Positions 37,633 through 46,736 of a DNA stretch of 64,000 bases are shown here, one piece after another. A model generated the notes under the pieces. The model saw only the letters and a list, made by a program, of their open reading frames with translations, ran no database searches and had not been told where the DNA came from. The stretch spans positions 62,001 through 126,000 of the forward strand of contig NZ_JABWGN010000021.1 in assembly GCF_013363975.1 (NCBI RefSeq), given 5' to 3'. How positions within the stretch are numbered: the first letter of the stretch is position 1; each line of letters begins with the position of its first letter. The position numbers were made by a program, and so were the translations under genes. The stretch is from Nonomuraea montanisoli (lineage in GTDB: Bacteria > Actinomycetota > Actinomycetes > Streptosporangiales > Streptosporangiaceae).

Positions 37633-38646
37633 GTGCTCGACGATCGTAAGCTGGCGGTGCTCCGCGCCATTGTCGAAGACTACGTGTCCACCAACGAACC
37701 GGTGGGCTCCAAGGCGCTGGCAGAGCGCCACAATCTCAAGGTCTCCCCCGCCACGGTCCGCAACGACATGGCCGCGCTGGAGGAGGATGGCTACATCACC
37801 CAGCCGCACACCAGCGCCGGCCGCGTGCCGACCGACAAGGGCTACCGGTTGTTCGTCGACCGGCTGTCCCAGGTCAAGCCGCTGTCGGGGGCGGAGCGGC
37901 GGGCGATCGAGACGTTCCTGGCGGGCGCGGTCGACCTCGACGACGTGGTCACCCGCACCGTGCGGCTGCTCGCGCAGCTCACCCGGCAGGTGGCGGTCGT
38001 GCAGTACCCGACGCTGACCCGCTCGACCGTGCGCCACGTCGAGCTGGTGCCGCTGACGGACCGGCGGGTCATGCTGGTCCTCATCACCAACACCGGCCGC
38101 GTCGAGCAGCGGGTCGTCGAGCTGCCCGAGGTCGTGGAGGAGACCCGCATCGCGCACCTGCGGGCGGTGCTCAACGCCTGTCTCGACGGGTGCGGCCTGA
38201 GCGCCGTGCCCGACCTGGTCGCCGACCTTCCCGAGCGGCTGCCCGCCGAGGACCGGCCGGCCGTGGCCACGATCCTGTCGGTGCTGCTCGAGACCCTGGT
38301 CGAACGGCACGACGAGAAGATCGTCTTCGCCGGGGCGGCCAACCTCGCCGGCGCCGACTTCACCACCGGTCTGCGCGCCGTGCTGGAGGCCCTGGAAGAG
38401 CAGGTCGTGCTCATGCGGTTGCTCGGCGAGACGTCCGGCGACACCCCGTCCGCGCTCACCGTGCGCATCGGCTCCGAAAACCCCTATCTGCACGGCACGT
38501 CCATCGTCGCCACCGGATACGGTTCTGGCGACAACCAACTGGCACGCCTCGGCGTGCTGGGTCCCACGAGGATGGACTACCCCGTGACGATGGGCGCCGT
38601 ACGCGCGGTAGCACGCTACGTCAGCCAGATCCTGGCTGCATCATAA
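37633..38646 (+). CDS. hrcA: Heat-inducible transcription repressor HrcA
   Basis: A 337-residue HrcA. The N-terminal winged helix includes [20 protein letters not shown] and [40 protein letters not shown] is the family signature. HrcA binds CIRCE and is kept active by GroEL. The GTG at 37633 follows a strong AGGAGGTGA ribosome site. It is co-transcribed with dnaJ, and a CIRCE element sits in its promoter. Confidence 0.97.
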   Translation: MLDDRKLAVLRAIVEDYVSTNEPVGSKALAERHNLKVSPATVRNDMAALEEDGYITQPHTSAGRVPTDKGYRLFVDRLSQVKPLSGAERRAIETFLAGAVDLDDVVTRTVRLLAQLTRQVAVVQYPTLTRSTVRHVELVPLTDRRVMLVLITNTGRVEQRVVELPEVVEETRIAHLRAVLNACLDGCGLSAVPDLVADLPERLPAEDRPAVATILSVLLETLVERHDEKIVFAGAANLAGADFTTGLRAVLEALEEQVVLMRLLGETSGDTPSALTVRIGSENPYLHGTSIVATGYGSGDNQLARLGVLGPTRMDYPVTMGAVRAVARYVSQILAAS

Positions 38647-38657
38647 GAGGTCGATAA

Positions 38658-39797
38658 GTGGCAAACAGCGACTACTACGCCACCCTCGGGGTGCGCCGTG
38701 ACGCCAGTCAGGACGAGATCAAGAAGGCCTACCGCAGGCTGGCCCGTGAGCTCCACCCTGACGTGAACCCCGACCCTGAGACCCAGGAGCGGTTCAAGGA
38801 GATCACGCAGGCCTACGAGGTGCTGTCCGACACGAACAAGCGCCAGATGTACGACCTGGGCGCCGACCCGTTCGGCGGCGCCGCGGCGGGCGCGGGAGCC
38901 GGCGGCTTCGGCGCGGGCTTCCCGTTCAGCGACATCATGGACGCGTTCTTCGGTTCGGCCGGCGGCGCCCGCGGCCCCCGTTCGCGCGCCCGCAGGGGCC
39001 GCAACGCGACCATCCGCGTCGAGCTCGACCTGCGCGAGACCGCGTTCGGCACCACGAGGGAGCTGGTCGTCGACACGGCCGTGCTGTGCGAGGTCTGCCA
39101 CGGCGCCGGCGCCGCTCCCGGCACCCACCCCGACACCTGCGACATGTGCAACGGCCGCGGCGAGATCTCCCAGGTCACCCGGTCGTTCCTGGGCCAGGTC
39201 ATGACGTCCCGGCCGTGTCCCCAGTGCGGCGGCTTCGGGTCGATCATCCGCCACCCCTGCCAGGAGTGCTCCGGCGACGGCCGCGTGCGCACCCGCCGTA
39301 CGATCAAGGTGCGCATCCCGGCGGGCGTCGAGGACGGCACCCACATCCAGCTCGCCGGCGAGGGCGAGGTCGGCCCCGGCGGCGGCCCGCCCGGCGACCT
39401 GTTCCTGGAGATCGTCGAGCGCCCGCACGAGATCTTCGAGCGGCGCGGCGACGACCTGCACTGCACGATGCAGATCCCGATGACGGCCGCGGCGCTCGGC
39501 ACCGTGCTCAGCGTGGAGACGCTCGACGGCGCCGAGGAGATCGACGTGCGGCCGGGCACCCAGTCGGGGCAGGTCATCACGATGTTCGGCCGGGGCGTGC
39601 AGCGGCTCAACGAGAGCGGCCGCGGCGACCTGCTGATCCACGTCAACGTCGAGACGCCGTCGCGGCTCGACCCGGCGCAGGAGGAGCTGTTGCGCGAGCT
39701 GGCCAAGCTGCGCGGCGAGGAGCGGCCTCCCGGCAAGTTCGCGCCGGGGCAGCAGGGGTTCTTCTCGCGGCTGCGCGACGCCTTCAACGGCCGATGA
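38658..39797 (+). CDS. dnaJ: Chaperone DnaJ (DnaJ2 type)
   Basis: A 379-residue class I DnaJ. The J domain has the HPD motif ([11 protein letters not shown]), followed by a Gly/Phe-rich linker, four CxxCxGxG-like zinc repeats ([32 protein letters not shown]) and two beta-barrel substrate domains. It stimulates DnaK; the hrcA-linked copy is the second DnaJ of actinobacteria. It starts with GTG after AGAGG, 11 bp from hrcA, and its stop overlaps a tiny ORF. Confidence 0.96.
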   Translation: MANSDYYATLGVRRDASQDEIKKAYRRLARELHPDVNPDPETQERFKEITQAYEVLSDTNKRQMYDLGADPFGGAAAGAGAGGFGAGFPFSDIMDAFFGSAGGARGPRSRARRGRNATIRVELDLRETAFGTTRELVVDTAVLCEVCHGAGAAPGTHPDTCDMCNGRGEISQVTRSFLGQVMTSRPCPQCGGFGSIIRHPCQECSGDGRVRTRRTIKVRIPAGVEDGTHIQLAGEGEVGPGGGPPGDLFLEIVERPHEIFERRGDDLHCTMQIPMTAAALGTVLSVETLDGAEEIDVRPGTQSGQVITMFGRGVQRLNESGRGDLLIHVNVETPSRLDPAQEELLRELAKLRGEERPPGKFAPGQQGFFSRLRDAFNGR

Positions 39798-39904
39798 CCC
39801 GGACGCAGGCCGGGCGGGACGGGCTACGTGGCCGCTCCGGTGAGCCCGGCCCGGACGGGCTGCGCCGCCGCTTCGGTGAGTCCGGCGCGGGCGGGCGGGC
39901 GTGA
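39794..39904 (+). CDS. 36-codon ORF bridging dnaJ and rsmE
   Basis: The ATG overlaps the dnaJ stop (ATGA at 39794-39797) and the TGA overlaps the rsmE GTG (GTGA at 39901-39904). The peptide is [19 protein letters not shown] followed by [17 protein letters not shown]; the DGLR-R-GE-G pattern is duplicated, so the DNA here is a short tandem repeat. It may be a translation relay that keeps rsmE coupled to dnaJ, or simply chance in repeat DNA. Confidence 0.45.
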   Translation: MTRTQAGRDGLRGRSGEPGPDGLRRRFGESGAGGRA

Positions 39905-40626
39905 GCGTTCCCGTCTTCCTGGCCGACCGCCTGGACGGCTCCGAGCTGCTGCTCGACGGCCCCGAGGGGCGCCATGCCGCCGCCGTGCGCCGGCTGCGCG
40001 CCGGTGAGCGGGTGGACCTGACCGACGGCTCCGGCGCGGTCGCCGAGTGCGTCGTGCGCGAGGCGCTGAAGGACTCCCTGCGGCTCGACGTCGTCCGACG
40101 GTACGACGTGCCGGCCCCCCGCCCCCGGATCGTGGCCGTGCAGGGCCTGCCGAAGGGCGACCGGGGCGAGCTGGCCGTCGAGATGATGACCGAGGCGGGC
40201 GTGGACGTGATCGTCCCGTGGTCCGCCTCCCGCAGCATCACCCAGTGGAAGGGCGACCGGGCGGTCAAGGCGCTGGCCCGCTGGCGCTCCACGGCCCGCG
40301 AGGCGGGCAAGCAGGCCCGCCGCTTCCACCTGCCCGAGGTGACCGAGCCGGCGTCCACGGCCCAGGTGGAGAAGCTGCTGCACGACGCGGCCCTGGCCCT
40401 GGTGCTCCACGAGGAGGCCGCCGAGCCGCTGTCGCGCCTGGAGGTCCCGGCCGACGGCGACATCGTCATGGTCGTGGGCCCGGAGGGCGGGATCGCGGAC
40501 GAGGAGGTGGCCCGGTTCAGGGCAGCCGGCGCCGTGCCGGTGCTGCTCGGGCCGACGGTGCTGCGCACCTCGACGGCCGGGATCGCGGCGGCCTCGGTGC
40601 TCATGGCCCGCACCGGCCGCTGGTGA
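39901..40626 (+). CDS. rsmE: 16S rRNA m3U1498 methyltransferase
   Basis: A 241-residue SPOUT methyltransferase with an N-terminal PUA-like domain (GPEGRHAAAVRRLRAGERV), then the trefoil-knot SAM site VVGPEGGIADEEV and LLGPTVLRTSTAGIAA. It methylates U1498 in the 30S subunit. The hrcA-dnaJ-rsmE order is classic in actinobacteria. The GTG at 39901 overlaps the preceding tiny ORF. Confidence 0.95.
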   Translation: MSVPVFLADRLDGSELLLDGPEGRHAAAVRRLRAGERVDLTDGSGAVAECVVREALKDSLRLDVVRRYDVPAPRPRIVAVQGLPKGDRGELAVEMMTEAGVDVIVPWSASRSITQWKGDRAVKALARWRSTAREAGKQARRFHLPEVTEPASTAQVEKLLHDAALALVLHEEAAEPLSRLEVPADGDIVMVVGPEGGIADEEVARFRAAGAVPVLLGPTVLRTSTAGIAAASVLMARTGRW

Positions 40627-40680
40627 TCCCCACAGCCGAGGACGCCTGACGCCTCTGACGCCCGGGGACGCCTGACGCGT
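40627..40680. other. Convergent spacer with GGACGCCTGACGC duplication
   Basis: GGACGCCTGACGC occurs twice in this 54-bp gap between the rsmE stop and the end of the sigma partner gene. No clear terminator hairpin is seen. Confidence 0.5.
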
Positions 40681-41322
40681 CTACTGCGGGGCGATCGGCT
40701 CGGTGTTCAGGATCGTGGTGACGGCCTGGGTCGGCTGCGTCGGCTGCGGGTCGTCGGGCGGGCAGTCGTCGGCCGGGCACGGGACGACCGTCGGCGTCGC
40801 GTCCGTCGCCGTGGCGGACGGGGTGGGCGTCGGGGACGGCGTCACACTGGGGCAGTCGTCGGCCCGCGCGTCGGCCGTCGAGGCGCACGGGGTGGGGGAC
40901 GGGCTGGGACGCGCCGGCTTGCTGGTGGACCGCGCGGTCTCGGGGACGTGCCGGGGCGGCCGGGTCGTGGGGTCGGGCACCACCACGACCTCGCGCGGCT
41001 CGCTGCGCTGCGGCGGCTCGGGCGACACGGCGCGGGTGGTGGAGGAACCGGAGGGCGGCGTGGAAGTGCTGCGCACGTCCTGCACGGTCTCGCGCAGCAC
41101 CTGCTGGCGCAGGTCGGGGATCACCATGACGATCGTGCCGGCCACCAGCACGGCGCTGGCGGCCGCGGCGCCGGCGCGCCACCAGAACAGGTTGCGGACG
41201 CCGCGCCGCTCGATGCGGGCGCGGATGACCTCCAGTCCGTCCGGCGAGGGCACGACCGTGTCCGCCTCCGCGCGCAGCACACGGCGCAGCACGTCGCCGT
41301 ACTCGTCGGGGGGCTGGGTCAT
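40681..41322 (-). CDS. Membrane partner of the ECF sigma factor (putative anti-sigma)
   Basis: A 213-residue protein with a cytoplasmic N-terminus of about 45 residues (DVLRRVLRAEADTVVPSPDG), one membrane span (AAAASAVLVAGTIVMVI, about 50-68), and an outer tail rich in Pro/Thr/Ser with four Cys in ADDCP/PCADDCPP-like motifs. It starts within the sigma gene stop (ATGA), so it is translationally coupled to it. A ZAS-type HxxxCxxC zinc motif is absent, so an anti-sigma role rests on context only. Confidence 0.7.
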   Translation of the reverse strand: MTQPPDEYGDVLRRVLRAEADTVVPSPDGLEVIRARIERRGVRNLFWWRAGAAAASAVLVAGTIVMVIPDLRQQVLRETVQDVRSTSTPPSGSSTTRAVSPEPPQRSEPREVVVVPDPTTRPPRHVPETARSTSKPARPSPSPTPCASTADARADDCPSVTPSPTPTPSATATDATPTVVPCPADDCPPDDPQPTQPTQAVTTILNTEPIAPQ

Positions 41323-41915
41323 GACATCTTCTCCAGGACGGAACGCAAAGCGGCCATGCCACGTGCGGTGTGGCTCTTGACCGCTCCCTTGCTGATGCCC
41401 ATGGCGTGGGCGATCTCAGCCTCGGACAGGTCACCGTAGTAGCGAAGGACGAGCGCCTCTCTCTGACGTGCCGGCAGGGCCCGCAGCGCCTCGATCACGG
41501 CCGAGCGTTCGAGCTCGCCGATCGCGCCGTTCTCGGCGCTCGGGGCGTCGGGCAGACCTTTGGGAGCATACTTCTCGACGACCGCGCGATGACGCAGCAC
41601 CGATCGGGAACGGTTGACGACGGATTGACGCAGGTAGGCGAGTGCCTTGTCGGGGTCGCGCAGCCTGCGCCAGGCGCCGTGGATGGCGACGAACGCGTCC
41701 TGCACGACCTCCTCGGCGGTCGCCATGTCGCGTACCAGCAACACAGCGAGACGCACCAATGACCGGAAGTGCGCGCTGTACAGCGCCGTCACGGCCATGT
41801 CGGCGTCCCACCCGACCGGCACCGCCCCTAACGACCTGTCGGCCAGAAGGGTCTCGGTGGTCACCTCATGAGGACGCGCGGCCTTCCGAGAGGGTTTACG
41901 TTCCTTGAAGGGCAT
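41319..41915 (-). CDS. ECF RNA polymerase sigma factor (SigE-type)
   Basis: A 198-residue sigma factor of the SigE subfamily common in actinomycetes. Region 2 includes YSAHFRSLVRLAVLLVRDMA and AEEVVQDAFVAIHGAWRRL; region 4 is ALPARQREALVLRYYGDLSE and AEIAHAMGISKGAVKSHTAR. It directs polymerase to a stress regulon that cannot be predicted here. Upstream are basic residues (KERKPSRKAARPH), and the ATG at 41915 may be preceded by a self-recognised promoter in the 207-bp gap to HIT. Confidence 0.93.
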   Translation of the reverse strand: MPFKERKPSRKAARPHEVTTETLLADRSLGAVPVGWDADMAVTALYSAHFRSLVRLAVLLVRDMATAEEVVQDAFVAIHGAWRRLRDPDKALAYLRQSVVNRSRSVLRHRAVVEKYAPKGLPDAPSAENGAIGELERSAVIEALRALPARQREALVLRYYGDLSEAEIAHAMGISKGAVKSHTARGMAALRSVLEKMS

Positions 41916-42050
41916 TACCCAGTCGTGTCCTCGCCAGGTGGCCGTGCCCGACCCTGATGTGTCCAGTTGTGCTTGAAGTCTCGCACACCCACCCTAACCG
42001 CGAGGATCTTCCCTTGCACGGCGCGCTCGGTCACCGATTCACAACGGGTT

Positions 42051-42074
42051 CCTGGATGTCGGGAACGTTCCAGG
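42051..42074. promoter_or_regulatory. CCTGGA-N12-TCCAGG dyad in the sigma/HIT divergent region
   Basis: A perfect 6-bp inverted repeat with a GGGAACGTTCC palindrome partly inside it (GGAACGTTCC, 42062-42071). It is the only symmetric element in 41916-42122. It lies about 40 bp upstream of the HIT -10 (TAGGGT, 42111). Confidence 0.4.
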
Positions 42075-42122
42075 CGGCCCTGTCGCCCCGAGGGGAGCGG
42101 GGCGCCTCGATAGGGTGGGCGG

Positions 42123-42467
42123 GTGACCGACTGCCTCTTCTGCAAGATCGTGGCCAAGGAGATCCCGGCCGAGGTCGTCCTGGAGACCGACCGGGCGCTC
42201 GCGTTCCGCGACATCAACCCGCAGGCCCCGACCCACGTCCTGGTCATCCCCAAGGAGCACCACGCCGACGCGGCGGCGCTGGCCGCGGCCGACGACGGGC
42301 TGGCCGACGACGTCCTCAAGGCCGCCCACGCCGTGGCCGTCCAGGACGGCGTGGCCGGCACCGGCTACCGCGTGGTCTTCAACACCGGTCCCGGCGCGGG
42401 CCAGACGGTCTTCCACGTCCACGCGCACGTGCTCGGTGGCCGCGACCTGACCTGGCCCCCCGGCTGA
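42123..42467 (+). CDS. HIT family nucleotide hydrolase
   Basis: A 114-residue HINT-type protein with the catalytic triad motif HVHAHV near the C-terminus and N-terminal DCLFCKIVAKEIPA. The family hydrolyses purine nucleoside phosphoramidates such as AMP-lysine. The start GTG lies 6 nt after TAGGGT, so the message is probably leaderless. Gene order HIT, phoH, ybeY is typical for actinobacteria. Confidence 0.94.
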   Translation: MTDCLFCKIVAKEIPAEVVLETDRALAFRDINPQAPTHVLVIPKEHHADAAALAAADDGLADDVLKAAHAVAVQDGVAGTGYRVVFNTGPGAGQTVFHVHAHVLGGRDLTWPPG

Positions 42468-42545
42468 CGGCGCCCGGCCGATATTAGCGAGAACGGTTCG
42501 CGTGGGCCCGGCTACCATGGGCGAAGAAGCACACACGAACAGACC

Positions 42546-42572
42546 GGGAGGCATCAGGCCGCTGGCCTGCCC
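42546..42572 (+). promoter_or_regulatory. Ribosome site with a hairpin spacer before phoH
   Basis: GGGAGG (42546-42551) is 21 nt from the ATG at 42573, too far for direct use. Between them CAGGCC (42555-42560) and GGCCTG (42564-42569) form a perfect 6-bp hairpin with a GCT loop. If folded out, the effective spacing is 6 nt. A TACCAT -10-like hexamer is at 42513-42518. Confidence 0.6.
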
Positions 42573-43613
42573 ATGTCCGAACTACACGAAACCCGCCGGA
42601 CCGCACCTCCGACGCGCACACAGGCCAAGGTGCTGATTCCGGACGAATACCCGATGGTCAGCCTCCTGGGCTCCCGTGACGAGCTGCTGCGTGTCATCGA
42701 GAGCGCCTTCCGGGCCGACATCCACGTCCGAGGAAACGAGATCACCGTCACCGGCAGCCCCGACGAGAGCGGGGCCGTGGTGCGGCTGTTCGAAGAGCTC
42801 GTCGAAGTGCTCAGGAGCGGCGGCGAGCTCACGCCCGACGCGGTCGAGCGGAGCATCGCCATGCTGCGCATGACCTCCGACCGGCCGGCCGAGGTGCTCT
42901 CCCTCGACATCCTCTCCTCGCGCGGCCGGACGATCCGGCCCAAGACCGTCAACCAGAAGCGCTACGTCGACGCGATCGACAACCACACGGTCGTGTTCGG
43001 GATCGGTCCGGCCGGCACCGGCAAGACCTATCTCGCCATGGCCAAGGCCGTGCGGGCGCTCCAGGAGAAGCGGATCAACCGGATCATCCTCACCCGTCCC
43101 GCCGTCGAGGCGGGCGAGCGGCTCGGCTTCCTGCCGGGCACGCTGTACGAGAAGATCGACCCCTACCTCCGGCCGCTGTACGACGCGCTGCACGACATGG
43201 TCGACCCCGACTCCATCCCCAAGCTGATGGCGGCGGGCACGATCGAGGTCGCGCCGCTGGCGTACATGCGGGGCCGCACCCTCAACGACGCCTTCATCAT
43301 CCTCGACGAGGCCCAGAACTCCTCGGCCGAGCAGATGAAGATGTTCCTGACCAGGCTCGGCTTCAACTCCAAGATCGTGGTGACCGGCGACGTGACCCAG
43401 GTGGACCTGCCGGCGGGCACCACCAGCGGGCTGCGCGTCGTGCAGGAGATCCTCGACGGCATCGACGACATCCACTTCGCCCGCCTGACCAGCTCCGACG
43501 TGGTGCGCCACAAGCTGGTCAGCGAGATCGTCGACGCCTACGGGCGCTACGACGCCCTTCAGGAGGCGGCCGGGCCCGCCAAGCCGATCCAGCACCGGGG
43601 TAAGCGGCGATGA
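42573..43613 (+). CDS. phoH: PhoH-like ATPase
   Basis: A 346-residue PhoH. N-terminal KH-like part is followed by P-loop [13 protein letters not shown], then [16 protein letters not shown], the Walker [10 protein letters not shown] and GDVTQVDLP. The family are RNA-binding, helicase-like ATPases linked to RNA metabolism with YbeY. The stop overlaps the ybeY start (ATGA). The unusual ribosome site is described separately; there is no alternative in-frame ATG/GTG closer to GGGAGG. Confidence 0.95.
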   Translation: MSELHETRRTAPPTRTQAKVLIPDEYPMVSLLGSRDELLRVIESAFRADIHVRGNEITVTGSPDESGAVVRLFEELVEVLRSGGELTPDAVERSIAMLRMTSDRPAEVLSLDILSSRGRTIRPKTVNQKRYVDAIDNHTVVFGIGPAGTGKTYLAMAKAVRALQEKRINRIILTRPAVEAGERLGFLPGTLYEKIDPYLRPLYDALHDMVDPDSIPKLMAAGTIEVAPLAYMRGRTLNDAFIILDEAQNSSAEQMKMFLTRLGFNSKIVVTGDVTQVDLPAGTTSGLRVVQEILDGIDDIHFARLTSSDVVRHKLVSEIVDAYGRYDALQEAAGPAKPIQHRGKRR

Positions 43614-44086
43614 GCATCGAGATCAACAACGAGTCGGGCGTCGAGGTCGACGAGGAGAACATCGTCCGCCTCGCCGCCCACGTGCTCGGCGAGATGGGCG
43701 TCAACCCGCTCGCCGAGATGTCCATCATGGTGGTCGACGAGAACGCCATGGCCGAGCTGCACGAGAAGTGGATGGGCGAGCCCGGTCCCACGGACGTCCT
43801 CGCCTTCCCCATGGACGAGCTGCGCCCCGGCGGCGGGGCGCGGGGCGACGGCGACGCGCCCGCCGACCCGGCGCTGCTCGGCGACGTGGTGCTCTGCCCG
43901 CAGGTCGCGGCCCGGCAGGCCGAGGAGGCCGGCCACTCCACCCGTGACGAGCTGGAGCTGCTGTGCACGCACGGCATCCTGCACCTGCTCGGCTACGACC
44001 ACGCCGAGCCTGAGGAGCACAAGGAGATGTTCGGCCTGCAGGCGCGGCTGCTGGAGGCTTGGCAGGAGGAGCGCGACCCGCGGTGA
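43610..44086 (+). CDS. ybeY: Endoribonuclease YbeY
   Basis: A 158-residue metalloprotein with the zinc motif [17 protein letters not shown] (H3XH5XH). YbeY acts in 16S rRNA 3'-end maturation and ribosome quality control. It sits in a tightly overlapping operon: ATGA with phoH, GTGA with the CBS-domain gene. Confidence 0.96.
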   Translation: MSIEINNESGVEVDEENIVRLAAHVLGEMGVNPLAEMSIMVVDENAMAELHEKWMGEPGPTDVLAFPMDELRPGGGARGDGDAPADPALLGDVVLCPQVAARQAEEAGHSTRDELELLCTHGILHLLGYDHAEPEEHKEMFGLQARLLEAWQEERDPR

Positions 44087-45381
44087 ACGCCTGGTTGCCC
44101 CTGGCCATCGCGCTCGTGGTGATCGGTGGCCTGATCGCCAGCGCGGAGACGGCTCTGACCCGCATCTCACGGGTGCGGGCGGAGGAGTTCGTCCGCGAGG
44201 GCAGGCGCGGCGCCGTGCGGCTGCAGGCCATCGTCACCGACCCGCCGCGCTACCTCAACCTGCTCCTGCTGCTCAGGCTGAGCTGCGAGCTGGTCGCCAC
44301 GGTGATCGTCACCCTGCTGAGCATCGACCGGCTGGGCGACCAGGGGTGGGCGTACGTGACGGCCGCCGCCGTGATGATCGTGGTCAGCTACGTGATCGTC
44401 GGCGTCTCGCCGCGCACCCTGGGCCGCCAGCACGCCGAGCCCATCGCGCTGGCCGGGGCGCCGATCGTCTACGGGCTGACCCGGATCTTCGGCCCGCTGC
44501 CCAAGCTGCTCATCCTGCTGGGCAACGCGCTGACCCCCGGCAAGGGGTTCCGCGAGGGCCCGTTCACCTCCGAGGCCGAGCTGCGCGACCTGGTCGACCT
44601 GGCCGAGGAGCGCCGGGTCATCGAGCCGGACGAGCGCGAGATGATCCACTCGGTGTTCGAGCTGGGCGACACGCTGGTGCGCGAGGTCATGGTGCCCCGT
44701 ACCGACATGGTCTTCATCGAGCGCGGCAAGACGCTCAGCCAGGCCCTGTCGCTGGCGTTGCGCAGCGGCTTCTCCCGCATCCCCGTCGTCGGGGAGAACG
44801 AGGACGACGTCGTCGGCATCGCCTACCTCAAGGACATCATCCGCCGGGTGCACGAGTCGGGTCAGGACGGCGGCGGCGAGCGGGTCGACTCGATCATGCG
44901 GCCGGCCACGTACGTGCCCGAGAGCAAGCCGATCGACCAGCTCCTGCGCGAGATGCAGGCGCGGCAGACCCACCTCGCGATCGTCATCGACGAGTACGGC
45001 GGCACGGCCGGGCTGGTGACGATCGAGGACGTCCTGGAGGAGATCGTCGGGGAGATCGCCGACGAGTACGACCAGGAGGCGCCCCGGGTCGAGCCCATGC
45101 CCGACGGGGGGCTGCGGGTCACCGCCCGCATGCCGGTGGACGAGCTGGGCGAGCTGTTCGACACGGAGATCGAGGTCGACGACGTGGAGACGGTCGGCGG
45201 GCTGCTGGCCCACGCGCTCGGCCGGGTGCCGATCGCCGGCTCGCAGGCGGACGTCGCCGGGCTCCAGCTCACGGCCGAGAGCCTGGCGGGCCGCCGCAAC
45301 CGCATCAGCACGGTCGTGGTCCGCCGGATCACGCGGCCGGAGGACGAGACCGTCCCGGCCTCCGCCGAACAGCAGGACTGA
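44083..45381 (+). CDS. CNNM/CBS-pair membrane protein (CorC/HlyC family)
   Basis: A 432-residue protein: a CNNM membrane domain ([15 protein letters not shown] then three to four spans) and a CBS pair ([20 protein letters not shown] and [20 protein letters not shown]) plus a C-terminal CorC/HlyC FAD-binding-like domain. The family is linked to Mg/Co export and is often misnamed hemolysin. The GTG at 44083 overlaps the ybeY stop, a longer frame start at 44059 is less likely. Confidence 0.93.
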   Translation: MNAWLPLAIALVVIGGLIASAETALTRISRVRAEEFVREGRRGAVRLQAIVTDPPRYLNLLLLLRLSCELVATVIVTLLSIDRLGDQGWAYVTAAAVMIVVSYVIVGVSPRTLGRQHAEPIALAGAPIVYGLTRIFGPLPKLLILLGNALTPGKGFREGPFTSEAELRDLVDLAEERRVIEPDEREMIHSVFELGDTLVREVMVPRTDMVFIERGKTLSQALSLALRSGFSRIPVVGENEDDVVGIAYLKDIIRRVHESGQDGGGERVDSIMRPATYVPESKPIDQLLREMQARQTHLAIVIDEYGGTAGLVTIEDVLEEIVGEIADEYDQEAPRVEPMPDGGLRVTARMPVDELGELFDTEIEVDDVETVGGLLAHALGRVPIAGSQADVAGLQLTAESLAGRRNRISTVVVRRITRPEDETVPASAEQQD

Positions 45382-45465
45382 CCCCCGCCCCACCGCCGAC
45401 GCCGCAGGTGATTGCAGCAATGCGGCATTTGTTGGCAGTTGTGGCAAGTGTTCTACAAGTCATCT

Positions 45466-45657
45466 GCAAGCCGGGTGCCCCAGTCTTGTCTCGACGCCCA
45501 GTGCGGAGGGCGTCGAACGAGGGAAGCGTCCGAACGCCGGGTGGGGTTCGCGGCCGGAGGACGCTCCCGGGGGGCGGCAACGTCTCGATCATCACGATCG
45601 CGGCGTTGCTTGGCGTAAGGGTGCTCTCGTCCGTAAAGCCGGACGAGGGCACCCTTT
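45466..45657 (+). ncRNA. Candidate small RNA, about 190 nt
   Basis: Bounded by the promoter-like TTGGCA/TACAAG pair and the 17-bp terminator. Internal GGCGT/ACGCC-type stems are possible (for example 45508-45538). No resemblance to a known RNA family is claimed. Confidence 0.3.
45617..45656 (+). terminator. 17-bp stem terminator
   Basis: AAGGGTGCTCTCGTCCG (45617-45633) pairs with CGGACGAGGGCACCCTT (45640-45656) with one T-G pair and a TAAAGC loop, followed by T and C. It is the strongest hairpin in the gap. Confidence 0.85.
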
Positions 45658-45735
45658 CAGCGTTTGGGCCTTTATTGGTGACTGTGGTGGGTTGTCCTGT
45701 TCGACCCCCGGGGAGATCCGCGAGCGGAGGTAATC

Positions 45736-46404
45736 ATGCGACGCGGACTGCGGATCATCGGGCTCACCACGGCCGCCGCGCTCCTGGCCGGATGCCTGGC
45801 GGCCTGCGAGGCGCGGAGAGGCGGCGGGAACGCCGCCACGTACACCACCTCGGGTTCCAGCGCCCGGGCGTCGGTCAGGCTGCACGCGCTGCTCGAACGG
45901 CCGGAGGCGCTGCCCGACGGGTTCTCGCCCCGGCCCGGCGCGGCGTGGCGGATGCCGTTCAAGGTGGCCGACCGTGACTGCCGCGCCGTCCTGGAGCCCG
46001 CGGGCGGCCGGGCGCCCCTGCGGGCGCTCACCGGGCAGGCGGCGGTCAGCTACCAGGGGGACGAGCTGGGCGAGCAGGTCGCCGTGGGCCTGGCCCGCTA
46101 CTCGGGCTCCGAGGCCGGCAGCCACCTCGACGCGCTCGCCGGCTCGCTGGCCCAGTGCCAGACCGTCCGGGCGCCCGGCGGCACGCGGCTCCGGCTGCGC
46201 TCGCTGCCGGTCGAGGCGTCCGGCGAGCAGGCCGTGAGCGCCCGGCTGCGCGGGAAGCTGCGCGGATACCCGTACACGATGGACGTGGTGCTCGCCCGCT
46301 CGGGCGACACGCTCGTCTCGATCGTGCACACCGGCATGGCCCGTGTGGAGCGGGCGAGCACCGAACGGCTGGTCGGCGCCGTCCTGAAGATGGCCAGCGC
46401 CTAG
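45736..46404 (+). CDS. Secreted lipoprotein
   Basis: A 222-residue protein. Signal peptide MRRGLRIIGLTTAAALLAGC with lipobox LLAGC; the outer part has cysteines at ACE, DRDCRA and AQCQT. The layout, with an alpha/beta region around SYQGDELGEQVAVGLARYSG and a C-terminal VLARSGDTLVSIVH, recalls PknH-sensor-like extracytoplasmic domains, but I would not assign it. GGAGG lies 6 nt before the ATG. Confidence 0.75.
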   Translation: MRRGLRIIGLTTAAALLAGCLAACEARRGGGNAATYTTSGSSARASVRLHALLERPEALPDGFSPRPGAAWRMPFKVADRDCRAVLEPAGGRAPLRALTGQAAVSYQGDELGEQVAVGLARYSGSEAGSHLDALAGSLAQCQTVRAPGGTRLRLRSLPVEASGEQAVSARLRGKLRGYPYTMDVVLARSGDTLVSIVHTGMARVERASTERLVGAVLKMASA

Positions 46405-46414
46405 TCTGGTGCCC

Positions 46415-46735
46415 GTGACTCTCGATCCCGAAGACAGCAAGATCATCACGCTGGCCCGCGCCGCCCGTGCGCGCAACGGCTCCGCCGAGGGCGCCGCCGT
46501 GCGCGACGAGACCGGCCGCACCTACTCCGCGACCGACGTCGCGCTCTCCTCCCTGCGGCTGTCGGCCGTGCAGGTGGCCGTCGCGATGGCCGTCTCCAGC
46601 GGCGCTCAGTCCCTGGAGGCCGTCGCGCTCGTCACCGCCGGCGACGGCCCGAGCCCCGCCGACGAGGAGGTCGCGCGCGAGCTGGGCGTCAAGGCGCTGC
46701 TCGTGGCCGGTCCCGACGGCGCCCTGCGGGGCTGA
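46415..46735 (+). CDS. Cytidine deaminase-like protein without catalytic motifs
   Basis: A 106-residue protein in the position actinobacteria usually label cytidine deaminase, next to era. Fold-level features (ARARNGSAEGAAVRDETGRTY, LSAVQVAVAMAVSSGAQ, VALVTAGDGP) recall the family, but the zinc motif (C/HAE...PCxxC) is absent, so it is probably not an active deaminase. GTG 46415 is chosen because TAGTCT (46402-46407) ends exactly 7 nt upstream; GTG 46409 is the alternative. Confidence 0.75.
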   Translation: MTLDPEDSKIITLARAARARNGSAEGAAVRDETGRTYSATDVALSSLRLSAVQVAVAMAVSSGAQSLEAVALVTAGDGPSPADEEVARELGVKALLVAGPDGALRG

Positions 46736-46736
46736 C

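Larger units (their letters stand above)
45382..45735. other. 354-bp intergenic region with promoter-like element and terminator
   Basis: No convincing coding sequence. A TTGGCA (45432-45437), 16-bp spacer, TACAAG (45454-45459) pair looks like a promoter and a strong hairpin terminator ends at 45656, so a small RNA may come from this gap. The tail (45658-45735) holds the GGAGG ribosome site of the lipoprotein gene. Confidence 0.5.

Noticed and set aside
45412-45618. 68-codon frame in the CBS-lipoprotein gap
   Set aside because: No start signal; Arg/Ser-rich second half; it overlaps the candidate small RNA.
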